DNA of 45,900 bases, from assembly GCA_045627045.1 (NCBI GenBank), contig JAZQMY010000039.1, forward strand, positions 1 to 45,900, read 5' to 3'. This stretch comes from SIG351 sp045627045. GTDB lineage: Bacteria > Bacillota > Clostridia > HGM11327. Position 1 is the first letter of the stretch, and each line of letters opens with the position of its first letter. This document shows positions 8,807-17,539 of the stretch, one piece after another. The notes beneath the pieces are model-generated. The model saw only the letters and a list, made by a program, of their open reading frames with translations, was not told where the DNA came from and made no database searches. Both the position numbers and the translations under genes were made by a program.

Positions 8807-10027
8807 ATGACAGATGTCTTGATAATAGGCGGCGGCCCGGCAGGAATGATGGCGGCGCACACTGCATCAAAAAACTCAAAAAGCGTGCTTATACTTGAAA
8901 GGAACCGCACTCCCGGAAGAAAGCTTATGATTACGGGAAAGGGCAGATGCAATCTGACGAATTCGGCCGCAATGGAGGAATTCATAAAGAATACACCCGT
9001 GAACGGAAGATTCCTTTTTTCGGCATTCAGAAATTTTACGAATACGGATCTTATGGAATTTTTCGAGAACAGAGGCGTTAAGCTGAAGGAAGAGAGAGGT
9101 GGCAGAATATTTCCTGTTTCGGATAAGGCGGAGGATATTCAGCAGGCACTCGTAAAAGCACTTCGAACAGACGGAGTGCAGTTTGCCGAAGCGAGAGCAA
9201 AGAATATAAAGAAGAATGATGACGGTATTTTTGAGGTCACGGATGACGAAGGAAAAAAATACAAAGCATATTCTGTAATAATTGCAACCGGCGGCAAATC
9301 ATATCCGCTGACAGGCTCAACCGGCGACGGCTACCTTATGGCGCAGGATCTCGGACATACGATCGTTCCGCCGAAGCCTTCACTTGTTCCGCTTGAAACA
9401 GAGGAAAAATGGATTTTTGACCTTCAGGGAATTTCACTCAGAAATACAGGCCTCAAGGTAATTGATCCGCAGAAGAATAAAGTGATATATGAAGACTTCG
9501 GAGAGCTGATGTTTACTCATTTCGGAGTAACAGGCCCAATGATACTTTCAGCTTCGGCATTTGTGCGTGAGGTGAGAGGAAAGAAGATCGAGCTTGACTT
9601 GAAGCCTGCACTAGATGAAGAAAAGCTTGAGGAGAGGATCCTCCGTGATTTCAAAATGTATGTCAATAAAAACATTTCAAACGCACTTGTTGATCTGCTT
9701 CCTTCAGGCATGATTCCTGCTGTTGTGATGCTTTCGGGTATCCCCGAGGAGAAAAAGGTAAATCAGCTCACGAAGGAAGACAGAAAGAAGCTTATTGCCG
9801 CTTTGAAACATTTCACATTTACGGTTAAGGGTCCGAGACCGATAAACGAAGCGATAGTCACATCCGGTGGGGTGTCTGTCAAGGAAATAAATCCTTCTAC
9901 GATGGAATCCAAGCTTGTTCCGGGACTGTTCTTTGCCGGAGAAGTGATCGACGTTGATGCCTACACAGGCGGCTTCAATCTGCAAATTGCGTTCTCAACG
10001 GGCTTTGCCGCAGGACAGAATGCGTAA
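8807..10027 (+). CDS. FAD-dependent oxidoreductase, HI0933/YhiN family
   Basis: A 406-residue flavoprotein. The N-terminal Rossmann dinucleotide site is GGGPAG (residues 8-13), followed by the family signature GKGRCNLTN near residue 45. The C-terminal ends in the second FAD motif, GLFFAGEVIDVDAYTGGFN. Members are annotated as aminoacetone-oxidase-like or unknown flavoproteins, and the physiological substrate is not settled. It starts one base after the flippase stop, behind GGAGAAAATAAA, and is in the same operon. Its neighbours do not reveal a function. Confidence 0.88.
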   Translation: MTDVLIIGGGPAGMMAAHTASKNSKSVLILERNRTPGRKLMITGKGRCNLTNSAAMEEFIKNTPVNGRFLFSAFRNFTNTDLMEFFENRGVKLKEERGGRIFPVSDKAEDIQQALVKALRTDGVQFAEARAKNIKKNDDGIFEVTDDEGKKYKAYSVIIATGGKSYPLTGSTGDGYLMAQDLGHTIVPPKPSLVPLETEEKWIFDLQGISLRNTGLKVIDPQKNKVIYEDFGELMFTHFGVTGPMILSASAFVREVRGKKIELDLKPALDEEKLEERILRDFKMYVNKNISNALVDLLPSGMIPAVVMLSGIPEEKKVNQLTKEDRKKLIAALKHFTFTVKGPRPINEAIVTSGGVSVKEINPSTMESKLVPGLFFAGEVIDVDAYTGGFNLQIAFSTGFAAGQNA

Positions 10028-10044
10028 TGAAACGGAGAAATCAG

Positions 10045-11688
10045 ATGTATACAGTAAAAATAAACGATAAATCATTTTCATATGATTCACCTGCAACGCT
10101 TGCCGAGATATTGAAAGCGCACTCAAAGTCTTATTGTGCGGTGGCGATTGTTGACGGCAGAACGTATGAGCTTACAAAAACTATAGATTATGACTGCGAC
10201 ATAGTGCCTGTCGGTCTGACAACCGAAGAGGGCATGAGAACGTACCTCAGAACGCTGAAATTCGTGTTCATCATGGCGGCAAGAAGACTGTTCCCGGATG
10301 CTGAGGTCGAGTTTATGTACAGCCTTTCAAAGGGACAGTACTGTGAGCTTCACGGCATGAAAATGACGGAGGAAACCACGGAGCAGCTCGAGGAAGAGAT
10401 AAAGAAAATAGTCAGCGAGTGCATTCCAATCAGGCGTGTGACTTACACAAAAGAAGAAATGATTTCCGTATATGAAAAGACTTATCCTGACAAGGCAAAA
10501 CTAATTTCGTACCGCCCTGAAAGCTTTGCACACGCTTATGAATGCGGTGATGAGATAAATTATCTGTATGGAAATATGCTCCCTGATACGGGCTATATAA
10601 AGGAGTTTGCGCTGTACTGTCACGGCAAAGGAATTGTAATGCTTTATCCGAGACATGACCTCAACGGCATGATGCCCGAATATGAGGAGACAAAGAAGTT
10701 CAACAGGGTAATGCGTGAGGCAGAGAGGTTCGGAAAGTCGGTAGGCGTAACCGATATCAATTCGCTCAACGAAGTGATTGAGAGCGGCAGATTCCCCGAG
10801 TTCGTCAGGAAGTGTGAGGATCATCAGAATGCCGAAATAAAAAAGATGGCAGACGCAATTGCGGCAAATCAGCAGATCCGTCTCGTTCTTATCGCAGGAC
10901 CTTCTTCTTCGGGCAAGACAACACTTTCCGATAAGCTCACAAAACAGCTGAATCGTAACGGACTCAAAATCGTTCAGATTTCCACGGATAACTATTTTAA
11001 GTGCAAGGATGAGCTGATTCCCGATGAAAACGGAGAAATTGATCTTGAGGATATTGAGGTCATCGACCTTGACCTCTTCAATAAGGACTTGAGGGCACTC
11101 ATAAACGGAGAAGAGATCACACTCCCCGTTTATAACTTTGCGATGGACAGAAGAGAAAAAGGCAAAACAATAAAGCTTTCTTCCGATGAAGTAATAGTGA
11201 TTGAGGGTACGCACGGTCTGAACGAGAGACTTACATCACTTATCCCAAGAAAGAATAAATACAAGATTTATATCAGCGCTCTTACTCATATAAATATCGA
11301 CCTTCATACGCCTGTTTCAACCACTACCTGCCGTATGATGCGCCGGATAATCCGCGATGACAGAACGAGAGGAACGAATATCGAAGCAACGCTTGATATG
11401 TGGGCATCGGTAAGACGAGGCGAGTTCAGATGGATATATCCATTCCAGGAGCAGGCAGATTTCATATTCAATTCAGAGCTCTCGTATGAGCTTGCGGTAA
11501 TAAAGAAGCACGTAATGCCGCTTGTTGATTCGCTGAGCGCAGACAGCCGTTACTATTCAATGGCAAACAAGATCCGCAGAATAATGAAATACGTTCTTGA
11601 TGCGGATGATGATATTGTGCCTGACGATTCTTTGCTAAGAGAGTTCATAGGAAAAAGAAATACAGGATCATCAGCAGAGAACACCTGA
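10045..11688 (+). CDS. Nucleoside (uridine) kinase-like protein with N-terminal TGS domain
   Basis: About 547 residues in three parts: a TGS domain (MYTVKINDKSFSYD and on), a threonyl-tRNA-synthetase-like second additional domain, and a uridine-kinase/PRK-type P-loop domain. Walker A is GPSSSGKTT at about residues 285-293, followed by the kinase motif STDNYF. The fusion is a known clostridial family, usually annotated as nucleoside kinase. Its real substrate is uncertain, and no aminoacylation core is present. I prefer the ATG at 10045 (CGGAG eight bases upstream) over the ATG at 10027, which overlaps the previous stop. It is the last gene of the four-gene operon. Confidence 0.85.
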   Translation: MYTVKINDKSFSYDSPATLAEILKAHSKSYCAVAIVDGRTYELTKTIDYDCDIVPVGLTTEEGMRTYLRTLKFVFIMAARRLFPDAEVEFMYSLSKGQYCELHGMKMTEETTEQLEEEIKKIVSECIPIRRVTYTKEEMISVYEKTYPDKAKLISYRPESFAHAYECGDEINYLYGNMLPDTGYIKEFALYCHGKGIVMLYPRHDLNGMMPEYEETKKFNRVMREAERFGKSVGVTDINSLNEVIESGRFPEFVRKCEDHQNAEIKKMADAIAANQQIRLVLIAGPSSSGKTTLSDKLTKQLNRNGLKIVQISTDNYFKCKDELIPDENGEIDLEDIEVIDLDLFNKDLRALINGEEITLPVYNFAMDRREKGKTIKLSSDEVIVIEGTHGLNERLTSLIPRKNKYKIYISALTHINIDLHTPVSTTTCRMMRRIIRDDRTRGTNIEATLDMWASVRRGEFRWIYPFQEQADFIFNSELSYELAVIKKHVMPLVDSLSADSRYYSMANKIRRIMKYVLDADDDIVPDDSLLREFIGKRNTGSSAENT

Positions 11689-11710
11689 TTCTGCCTGAAA
11701 AAAGATAAAG

Positions 11711-11745
11711 AAAAAGCGTGAACTAAAGAATTCACGCTTTTTTAT
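11711..11745. terminator. Bidirectional Rho-independent terminator
   Basis: Perfect 12-bp stem AAAAAGCGTGAA/TTCACGCTTTTT with an 8-base loop and T-rich flanks on both strands. It lies between the converging kinase-like gene and prs. Confidence 0.88.
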
Positions 11746-11760
11746 TTTCTAAAATATTTA

Positions 11761-12939
11761 TCAGAACTTGATTTCCTTGTTCATGTCGTCAAGAAGCTTC
11801 TGGATTCTTTCGCTTGAGCTGAGGATTTTTCCGAGAGACTTGTCATAAGCAAGAGTATCAATGATGAGTGCAACATATTTTGACATATCAACTGAAACAT
11901 ACCACTCTCTCTTGAGAAGCTCATCCGTTGTATAAATAAGGTTTGTTGTGAAGACCTTGTCGATTGTTCCATTTGCATAAGCCTCATCAAACTTCTCAAG
12001 ACCGTTGCAGAAGAGACCAAATGTAGAGAATACGAAGATTCTGCGTGCTTTTCTTGACTTGAGCTGAGCGGCAACGTCAAGCATTGATTCACCTGATGAA
12101 ATCATATCGTCGATAACGATAACGTCCTTGCCTTCAACATCCTTACCGAGGAAGTCGTGTGAGATGATAGGATTTCTGCCATTTACGATAACTGAGTAAT
12201 CTCTTCTCTTATAGAACATACCAAGGTCGAGTCCGAGAATTGAAGAATAGTACATACAACGTGACATACCGCCCTCATCAGGAGAAACGATAAGCATTTT
12301 ATCCTTATCGAATTTAATGTCCTCTATGCTATGTACGAGTGCCTTAACCATCTGATAAGCAGGAGAAATTGTTTCGAAGCCTCCGAGCGGGATAGCGTTC
12401 TGAACTCTTGCATCGTGAGCATCAAATGTAATGATGTTTGTAACACCCATATTTACGAGCTCCTGAAGTGCATGTGCGCAGTCGAGTGATTCACGGCCGC
12501 CTGAACGCTTGTGCTGTCTGCCTTCGTAGAGCATAGGCATAATTACTGTAAGACGTCTTGCTTTACCTGAAGTAGCTGAAATAACGCGCTTGAGATCCTG
12601 AAAGTGATCGTCAGGGCTCATAGGCACTTTTCTGCCGTACATTGTGTATTCAACGCCGTAGTTGAACGGATCGCATACAAGATAAAGGTCCTTGCCTCTG
12701 ACTGTCTCCTTGATTGAAGCCTTTGCTTCGCCTGTACCGAAACGTGGACATGAAACTTCAAGAATAAATGTGTCGATGTGATCTTCGCAGCCTTCGTTGA
12801 CAAGGTTGATGTGACGGTTATGATGCCACTTGAGCATATATTCATCAATCTTTGCTGCAAAAGCCTCACAGCCCGGAAGGGCGATTATTCCCAGTTCACC
12901 TACAGGTGATACTCGGTAGTCTTCATTTGAAATAAGCAT
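11761..12939 (-). CDS. prs: Ribose-phosphate pyrophosphokinase (PRPP synthetase)
   Basis: A 392-residue cytoplasmic enzyme that makes PRPP from ribose-5-phosphate and ATP, supplying nucleotide, histidine and tryptophan synthesis. Visible marks are the PRPP-binding loop VIVIDDMISSGESM, the FDAHD and VSPDEGG segments, and a GRQHKRSGGRES stretch where classical Prs has the catalytic loop. It is longer than the classical 315-residue form and belongs to the extended clostridial type. The start is the ATG at 12937-12939, preceded by AGGAG nine bases away. A longer frame from TTG 12981 lacks support. It is monocistronic between its own promoter and the bidirectional terminator. Confidence 0.92.
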   Translation of the reverse strand: MLISNEDYRVSPVGELGIIALPGCEAFAAKIDEYMLKWHHNRHINLVNEGCEDHIDTFILEVSCPRFGTGEAKASIKETVRGKDLYLVCDPFNYGVEYTMYGRKVPMSPDDHFQDLKRVISATSGKARRLTVIMPMLYEGRQHKRSGGRESLDCAHALQELVNMGVTNIITFDAHDARVQNAIPLGGFETISPAYQMVKALVHSIEDIKFDKDKMLIVSPDEGGMSRCMYYSSILGLDLGMFYKRRDYSVIVNGRNPIISHDFLGKDVEGKDVIVIDDMISSGESMLDVAAQLKSRKARRIFVFSTFGLFCNGLEKFDEAYANGTIDKVFTTNLIYTTDELLKREWYVSVDMSKYVALIIDTLAYDKSLGKILSSSERIQKLLDDMNKEIKF

Positions 12940-12995
12940 AGAAAAAAACTCCTGTTTTGGATAAATATTTTGTCGGATCAAAATTCCACATATAT

Positions 12996-13024
12996 ATTAT
13001 AAGATAAATTCGGAACTTTGTCAA
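12996..13024 (-). promoter_or_regulatory. Sigma-A promoter of prs
   Basis: Perfect TTGACA (13019-13024), 17 bases, TATAAT (12996-13001) on the minus strand. Confidence 0.88.
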
Positions 13025-13070
13025 TGAGGAAAATGATGATTTTTGTAATTTTTTAACATTTAATATAACA

Positions 13071-13097
13071 TAAGAGCCCCGTATGTCGAGGCTCTTA
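13071..13097 (-). terminator. Possible terminator after the SPFH gene
   Basis: An 8-bp stem, TAAGAGCC/GGCTCTTA, lies just past the stop codon. The T-tract is poor on this strand (TGTTATATT), so termination may be partial. Confidence 0.45.
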
Positions 13098-13103
13098 TTA
13101 ATT

Positions 13104-14036
13104 TCAGTTTTCTTTTACCGATTCTGTTATTCCTTTTGCAAGACCTGCAAGACCCTGAATTTCCGAAGGAATAATGATTTTTGTTGCTTTGCCGTCAGCG
13201 GCCTTTGCAAATGCTTCAAGGCTCTTGAGCTGGATGACCTTTTCGTTGGGCGCAACTTCGTTGAGCATTCTGATACCGTCTGCTGTTGCCTTCTGCACGA
13301 GGAGGATAGCTTCTGACTGACCTTCAGCTTCACGGATTGCAGCTTCCTTTGCGGCTTCGGCACGGAGAATGGCGGACTGTTTTTCAGCTTCAGCTTCACG
13401 GATTTTTGCTTCCTTCTGACCTTCGGCAACAAGAATAGCAGACTGCTTTTCACCTTCAGCACGGAGGATGGCTTCTCGACGTTCACGCTCTGCCTTCATC
13501 TGCTTTTCCATGGCATCCTGAATAGCTGCCGGAGGGATGATGTTTTTCAGCTCAACACGATTGACCTTGATGCCCCAGGCATCTGTTGCTTCGTCAATGA
13601 TGGCACGCATCTTTGTGTTTATCGTGTCACGTGAAGTGAGTGTCTGGTCGAGCTCGAGATCACCGATAATATTTCTGAGAGTTGTGGCTGTGAAGTTCTC
13701 GATTGCAGCCATAGGATTCTGAATACCGTAAGTAAAGAGCTTTGCATCTGTTACCTGAAAGAATACGACTGTATCGATCTGCATAGTAACGTTATCCTTT
13801 GTGATAACGGCCTGAGGCAGAAAGTCAACTACCTGCTCCTTGAGGGTAACCTTTTTGGAGATTCGCTCGATAAACGGTACTTTTACGTGAATTCCTGCGC
13901 TGAGAACACACTTGTATTTACCAAGGCGCTCTATGATGAATTCACTGGCCTGAGGAACAATAACGATGTTGCTTACGATAAGGATAATGACTATTATTAT
14001 CGCAATAACGATCAATGCAATAAGTATAGGAGGCAT
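13104..14036 (-). CDS. SPFH/Band 7 domain membrane protein (stomatin/QmcA-like)
   Basis: 310 residues. One hydrophobic N-terminal anchor (residues 4-25) is followed by a Band 7 domain (QASEFIIERLGKY to about 185), then a charged coiled coil (about 185-255). The coil has repeated EKQSAIL(R/V)AE and REAE units. SPFH proteins form large oligomers on membrane microdomains. The partner NfeD gene lies 99 bases upstream, which is the classical SPFH-NfeD pairing, so the two probably work together in membrane organisation. The ATG at 14036 is preceded by AAGAAGAG. Specific clients are unknown. Confidence 0.9.
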   Translation of the reverse strand: MPPILIALIVIAIIIVIILIVSNIVIVPQASEFIIERLGKYKCVLSAGIHVKVPFIERISKKVTLKEQVVDFLPQAVITKDNVTMQIDTVVFFQVTDAKLFTYGIQNPMAAIENFTATTLRNIIGDLELDQTLTSRDTINTKMRAIIDEATDAWGIKVNRVELKNIIPPAAIQDAMEKQMKAERERREAILRAEGEKQSAILVAEGQKEAKIREAEAEKQSAILRAEAAKEAAIREAEGQSEAILLVQKATADGIRMLNEVAPNEKVIQLKSLEAFAKAADGKATKIIIPSEIQGLAGLAKGITESVKEN

Positions 14037-14135
14037 AATTAAATACTCTTCTTTTGATTGACAAAAGATCCTTTCTTTGATTTTACGTAGGTTTTATATC
14101 AGAACCGACCGGAAAGGTCATGATTCGTGAGCTAA

Positions 14136-14621
14136 TTATTTTTTCAAAACCACAATGAGTTTGTTTCCGTGTATCTCTTTTACCGTTACAAAAGAGCCCA
14201 CGGGGATGTCAGAACCGTCATCGCTTCTTGCGACCCAGAATACGTCACCGATTTTGATATAGCCTGTCTGTTCGGTGTTGCTGATTGCCTCGGTAACACA
14301 GGACACGGCGCCTATGAGTGAATCCTTATTGGTTGCATTTTTCTTTTTGCGCATTTTTTTGACGAACGGATGTGCAAGAATTAAGAAAAGCGCAGAGAAG
14401 ACCGCAAACGCAAGAAACTGAACGATCGGCATAAAGCCTACCGCACAGCATACTATTGCGGCAACCGAGCCGACGGCGAACCATATTGTGGTAAGGTTTG
14501 TCGTGATGGCCTCTATCACAAGAAAAATGATGAGAACAGCTATCCATAAAATGAGCATATTCATATCAAAGTATGAGCCGCTTTCTCTGGGAATAGTCAA
14601 TGAAAGCAAAGATACAGACAT
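14136..14621 (-). CDS. NfeD-like membrane protein (short form)
   Basis: 161 residues with three hydrophobic helices (roughly 22-45, 50-67, 70-88), a basic KKMRKKK stretch, and a C-terminal five-strand OB-fold segment (GAVSCVTEAI ... GYIKIGDVFWVARSDDG ... VTVKEI). That layout is the truncated NfeD form without the protease domain. The start is the ATG at 14621 behind GGAGG. Together with the downstream SPFH gene it forms a conserved pair. The helix boundaries are by eye. Confidence 0.86.
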   Translation of the reverse strand: MSVSLLSLTIPRESGSYFDMNMLILWIAVLIIFLVIEAITTNLTTIWFAVGSVAAIVCCAVGFMPIVQFLAFAVFSALFLILAHPFVKKMRKKKNATNKDSLIGAVSCVTEAISNTEQTGYIKIGDVFWVARSDDGSDIPVGSFVTVKEIHGNKLIVVLKK

Positions 14622-14644
14622 AATTCTCTTTCCTCCAAAAATAA

Positions 14645-15649
14645 TTATGTTTCTGACAAATCGTTTTCTTCAGCGGAAGCAGTACTTTCAGCGGAAGATA
14701 TTTCTTCGGCATCGGCTTCTCCTTGCTGAATAACTTCTTCAGATGATACTTCGTGATCGGTCTCTTCGGATATTTCTTCAATCGCAACGGACTGATTATC
14801 TTCGGAAATTGCTTCTTCGGGGACTGCTTTCTTCTTATTCTGTGCTTTATCTTTGTAAGCACGGACAAGAAGCGGAATCATGGCAAGTACAATATAAACA
14901 ACTGCAACAGCACACAAGCATATTGCGCACCTGACTGCGTTTGTAAAAGCAAACCTGAGCCCGTCGGGTACCCAGAAGAATAATCCTGCAATCAACAGCG
15001 GATATACAAGACTTCCCATTACGACGGCAAGCGTTCTTGAAAAGTCAATTTTTGCTCCTAAAAGTCTGAAAATCAGATAAACCGGTATGGAAATGATCAC
15101 GAGACAGAAAAGGAAAATGATAAAGAGCAATATTCCTATAAGCACGGAAGCACTTACTACCAGATTCATGAATACTGACTTTCCGTAGCCAAGCTCGGCT
15201 CTTGCCATATTCTTGTCGAAATCTATGCTTTCACCGAGACTTTTTTCAAGTGCTGCGTAATTGATGACATAGCTTCCGAAGGACGTTATAACAGAGCCTT
15301 CATTCGGACCGACAAAGAGAGTGATAAATGAATTATCGGTCGCTTCCGGAGCGAGATCAGAACTGCCGTCAATTATGAGGACAATTTTCAATGCATCGAT
15401 CCTGCCCTCATAATGACCATTGTAATTGAATCGGGCGGATGACATATAAAAGTCATCCGTCTCTTCAAATATTTTCTCAACACCGCTGTATGCTTCGCCT
15501 GCCGCATTCCTGACAAATATTACCGAACTTGTGTACAGAAAGAGGAACATTATCAGGACGAGGATAAGAGCTACTCCGGGCATTTTCTCGTTTCTTCTTG
15601 CAAAGAGCGACGGGAAAAAAACCGCAGCGATGCGTCTTAAATTTTTCAT
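14645..15649 (-). CDS. Uncharacterised multi-pass membrane protein with acidic C-terminal tail
   Basis: 334 residues that I do not recognise with certainty. A basic N-terminus leads to a helix at about 24-45, then an extracytoplasmic domain of about 115 residues, then three or four helices (about 160-265). A strongly acidic, low-complexity cytoplasmic tail (about 278-334, Glu/Ser/Ala-rich) follows. The arrangement resembles DUF1189-type proteins, but that is a layout comparison only. Its ATG begins six bases after the VOC gene's stop with no obvious Shine-Dalgarno, which suggests translational coupling. It lies 23 bases before nfeD, so it is probably in one operon with the VOC, NfeD and SPFH genes. 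Confidence 0.8.
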   Translation of the reverse strand: MKNLRRIAAVFFPSLFARRNEKMPGVALILVLIMFLFLYTSSVIFVRNAAGEAYSGVEKIFEETDDFYMSSARFNYNGHYEGRIDALKIVLIIDGSSDLAPEATDNSFITLFVGPNEGSVITSFGSYVINYAALEKSLGESIDFDKNMARAELGYGKSVFMNLVVSASVLIGILLFIIFLFCLVIISIPVYLIFRLLGAKIDFSRTLAVVMGSLVYPLLIAGLFFWVPDGLRFAFTNAVRCAICLCAVAVVYIVLAMIPLLVRAYKDKAQNKKKAVPEEAISEDNQSVAIEEISEETDHEVSSEEVIQQGEADAEEISSAESTASAEENDLSET

Positions 15650-15655
15650 ATTGAA

Positions 15656-16210
15656 TCAGTGGCAGTGGCAGCAGTCACCATTGCAGTGATGCTCTTCTTC
15701 TTCAAACTCATCGTCTGAACCACCGCATGAATCAGCGTTTTCACAATCACAGCAGTCGCCTTCACAGCCGCCGATATCACCGTATTCGAAAAGCTCAAGT
15801 CTTTCACCGCTCGGGCCTCTGAAGAAGATTGCCTTTGAGCCGTTGAACATGTGAGGAAGAGGAATATAGTCCTCTGTTTCAAACTTGATGCCTTCTTCCT
15901 TGAGAAGAGGGATGAGCTCCTCAAGACCTGTTACCTGAATGGCGAGGTGCTGGAAGCATCCGTCACCCTGACCTTCGCAGATATCGCCGGGCTGCTGAAT
16001 AACTTCCATGATTATGTCAACGCAGAGAAGAAATACGATCTTCATTGTGCCCTCAGGCTTTTCGAGTGCGAATTCCTCGATCTTCTGGAAGCCGAGGATG
16101 TCTGTGTAGAAAGCTACCGTCTTTTCAATGTCTTTTGTGTAGAGGGCGATGTGTCCGAGTCCCTCGAGTGTTGGGCCGTTATGTTCACAGCCGCAGTTAC
16201 AGTTTCCCAT
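15656..16210 (-). CDS. VOC (glyoxalase-fold) protein with Cys/His-rich ends
   Basis: 184 residues. Residues 14-145 form a complete vicinal-oxygen-chelate fold, with candidate metal ligands H20 (LGHIAL), E69 (IMEV), H88 (FQHLAI) and E139 (RLELFE), as in lactoylglutathione lyase or methylmalonyl-CoA epimerase relatives. Unusually, the N-terminus holds C4, C6, C8 and H10. The tail after residue 148 holds nine cysteines and four histidines separated by an acidic stretch (DDEFEEEE). These extra segments look able to bind metal in a metallothionein-like way (inference). The start is the ATG at 16210 behind AAAGGAG. It is first in a probable operon with a membrane protein, NfeD and SPFH. The enzymatic substrate is unknown. 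Confidence 0.87.
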   Translation of the reverse strand: MGNCNCGCEHNGPTLEGLGHIALYTKDIEKTVAFYTDILGFQKIEEFALEKPEGTMKIVFLLCVDIIMEVIQQPGDICEGQGDGCFQHLAIQVTGLEELIPLLKEEGIKFETEDYIPLPHMFNGSKAIFFRGPSGERLELFEYGDIGGCEGDCCDCENADSCGGSDDEFEEEEHHCNGDCCHCH

Positions 16211-16259
16211 AGTTGTTTTATCTCCTTTGGATTTATTTATAATTTTCTTACTGTATAAT

Positions 16260-16280
16260 AAAGCCTTGAAAAAGGCATTT
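16260..16280 (-). terminator. Weak terminator after the RCC1 lipoprotein
   Basis: Short hairpin GCCTT/AAGGC (16263-16276) followed on the minus strand by TTTATTAT. The stem is only five base pairs, so the call is tentative. Confidence 0.4.
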
Positions 16281-16282
16281 AT

Positions 16283-17539
16283 TTACTTGACGTTTGCATA
16301 GATCCTTGTCGGCGGAACAGTCTTGTCTGTCTTATCCGACTTGATGTTGGGCATCTGCGAATACTTATTGCTTCCGTAGGTGTAGAGGTGATAGTCAGTA
16401 TCGATATAGAACTTGGTTGCACCTGTGCCGAAGAACTTTTCCACCTGACCGATGTCTACAAGAACAGGTGCCTTGAGCTCCTCATCCTTGCTTACGGTAT
16501 AAAGCGAATTATCAGGATTGTATCCGCATGTGTAAACATTCTTGTCTTCAGTGATGAATGATACGAAGCCAAGCGTATCATTGCCCTGAACAGATGTCAC
16601 TTTCACGTCATCAGCAAATTTAACAGACGTTAGAGATGCCGTGTGAGCGATACTGCTGTTGATTCCGAGAACGCCGTTTTTGTTGCTTCCGCAGGCATAA
16701 ACCGTGCCGTTATCGGCAAGAGCGAATACGTTGTTTCCTGCAGTTGTGATGGCAGTGAAGCTTTCATTTGAATCCATTTCGTTTACGACAGAAAGCTTTT
16801 CAATGAATCCAAGCTCGCTGTTTTCGTTCTTCGAACATCCGTAAAGTTTTCCCTCGGATGAGAGAAGATATGTAGTGGTATTGTTTGTTTCTATTGCCGA
16901 GATGAATTCTTCGGTTTCGACTTTTCTGAATGTACTGTAAAAATTACCGTAGAATATGGAGTTGAAATCATATCCCAGCTGACCGTTGTTTATACCGAGC
17001 GTATAAGCGTGACCCTTTTTGGTAAGGACTGCAATATGATTCTCGCTGAGGCTGATTCCCGATACGATCTCTGAAAAAGAGAATTGCTTCCATACCATGC
17101 TTCCGTTCTCAGCTGTCTCGTCTGAAATGCCCCACCATGAGAGATCGCCCCAGATGTAAACGTTATTTGTATCGCTGACGGCAACTGCCATCCTTGAATT
17201 GGCGGTAACGTTCTTGATTCTTTCGGGGAGCTTTACCTGAACGACGTAATCGTATTCGTTTTTGTTTCCCTGACCGAGAAGACCGTATGCATTGTTTCCG
17301 GAAGCAAGAAGCGCACCGTTGTTCATGATATAGAATACATTTTCCTCGGAGCTGAATATTGTTTTGATCGATGTTTTCTTGAGAAGTGATATTTCAGCTG
17401 CCTGAGCAACGAATTCTCCCGTGTCCGGATCCTTGTATTTACTGAATATTTCTGTACAACCTGATGCTACCGATACCAGTGCGATCACGAGCGACAAAAC
17501 GATTATATTTTTAATGTATTTACCGAATTTATTTTTCAT
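16283..17539 (-). CDS. RCC1-repeat lipoprotein
   Basis: 418 residues. A lipoprotein signal peptide ends in the lipobox ASGC (Cys about 28), so the mature protein should be anchored outside the cell membrane. The body contains about six RCC1-type repeats, with units such as GNNAYGLLGQG, GINNGQLG, GSNKNGVLG and GSNKYSQM, which predict a beta-propeller. Such propellers bind proteins or ligands and have no enzymatic signature here. The start is the ATG at 17539 behind GGAG. It lies downstream of spoIIID but is separated by a terminator and about 170 bases, so a sporulation role is not implied. Confidence 0.85.
   Translation of the reverse strand: MKNKFGKYIKNIIVLSLVIALVSVASGCTEIFSKYKDPDTGEFVAQAAEISLLKKTSIKTIFSSEENVFYIMNNGALLASGNNAYGLLGQGNKNEYDYVVQVKLPERIKNVTANSRMAVAVSDTNNVYIWGDLSWWGISDETAENGSMVWKQFSFSEIVSGISLSENHIAVLTKKGHAYTLGINNGQLGYDFNSIFYGNFYSTFRKVETEEFISAIETNNTTTYLLSSEGKLYGCSKNENSELGFIEKLSVVNEMDSNESFTAITTAGNNVFALADNGTVYACGSNKNGVLGINSSIAHTASLTSVKFADDVKVTSVQGNDTLGFVSFITEDKNVYTCGYNPDNSLYTVSKDEELKAPVLVDIGQVEKFFGTGATKFYIDTDYHLYTYGSNKYSQMPNIKSDKTDKTVPPTRIYANVK

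Noticed and set aside
10501..11214. A 237-codon open frame on the minus strand inside the TGS-kinase gene
   Set aside because: It is fully covered by a well-supported gene on the plus strand, has no ribosome-binding site and its product is rich in Cys, Leu and His without motifs. It is a shadow frame.
13330..13480. CRISPR or DNA repeat array in the SPFH gene
   Set aside because: The repeated GCTTCAGC/CGGATTGC-like words encode the periodic Glu/Ala coiled coil of the SPFH protein.
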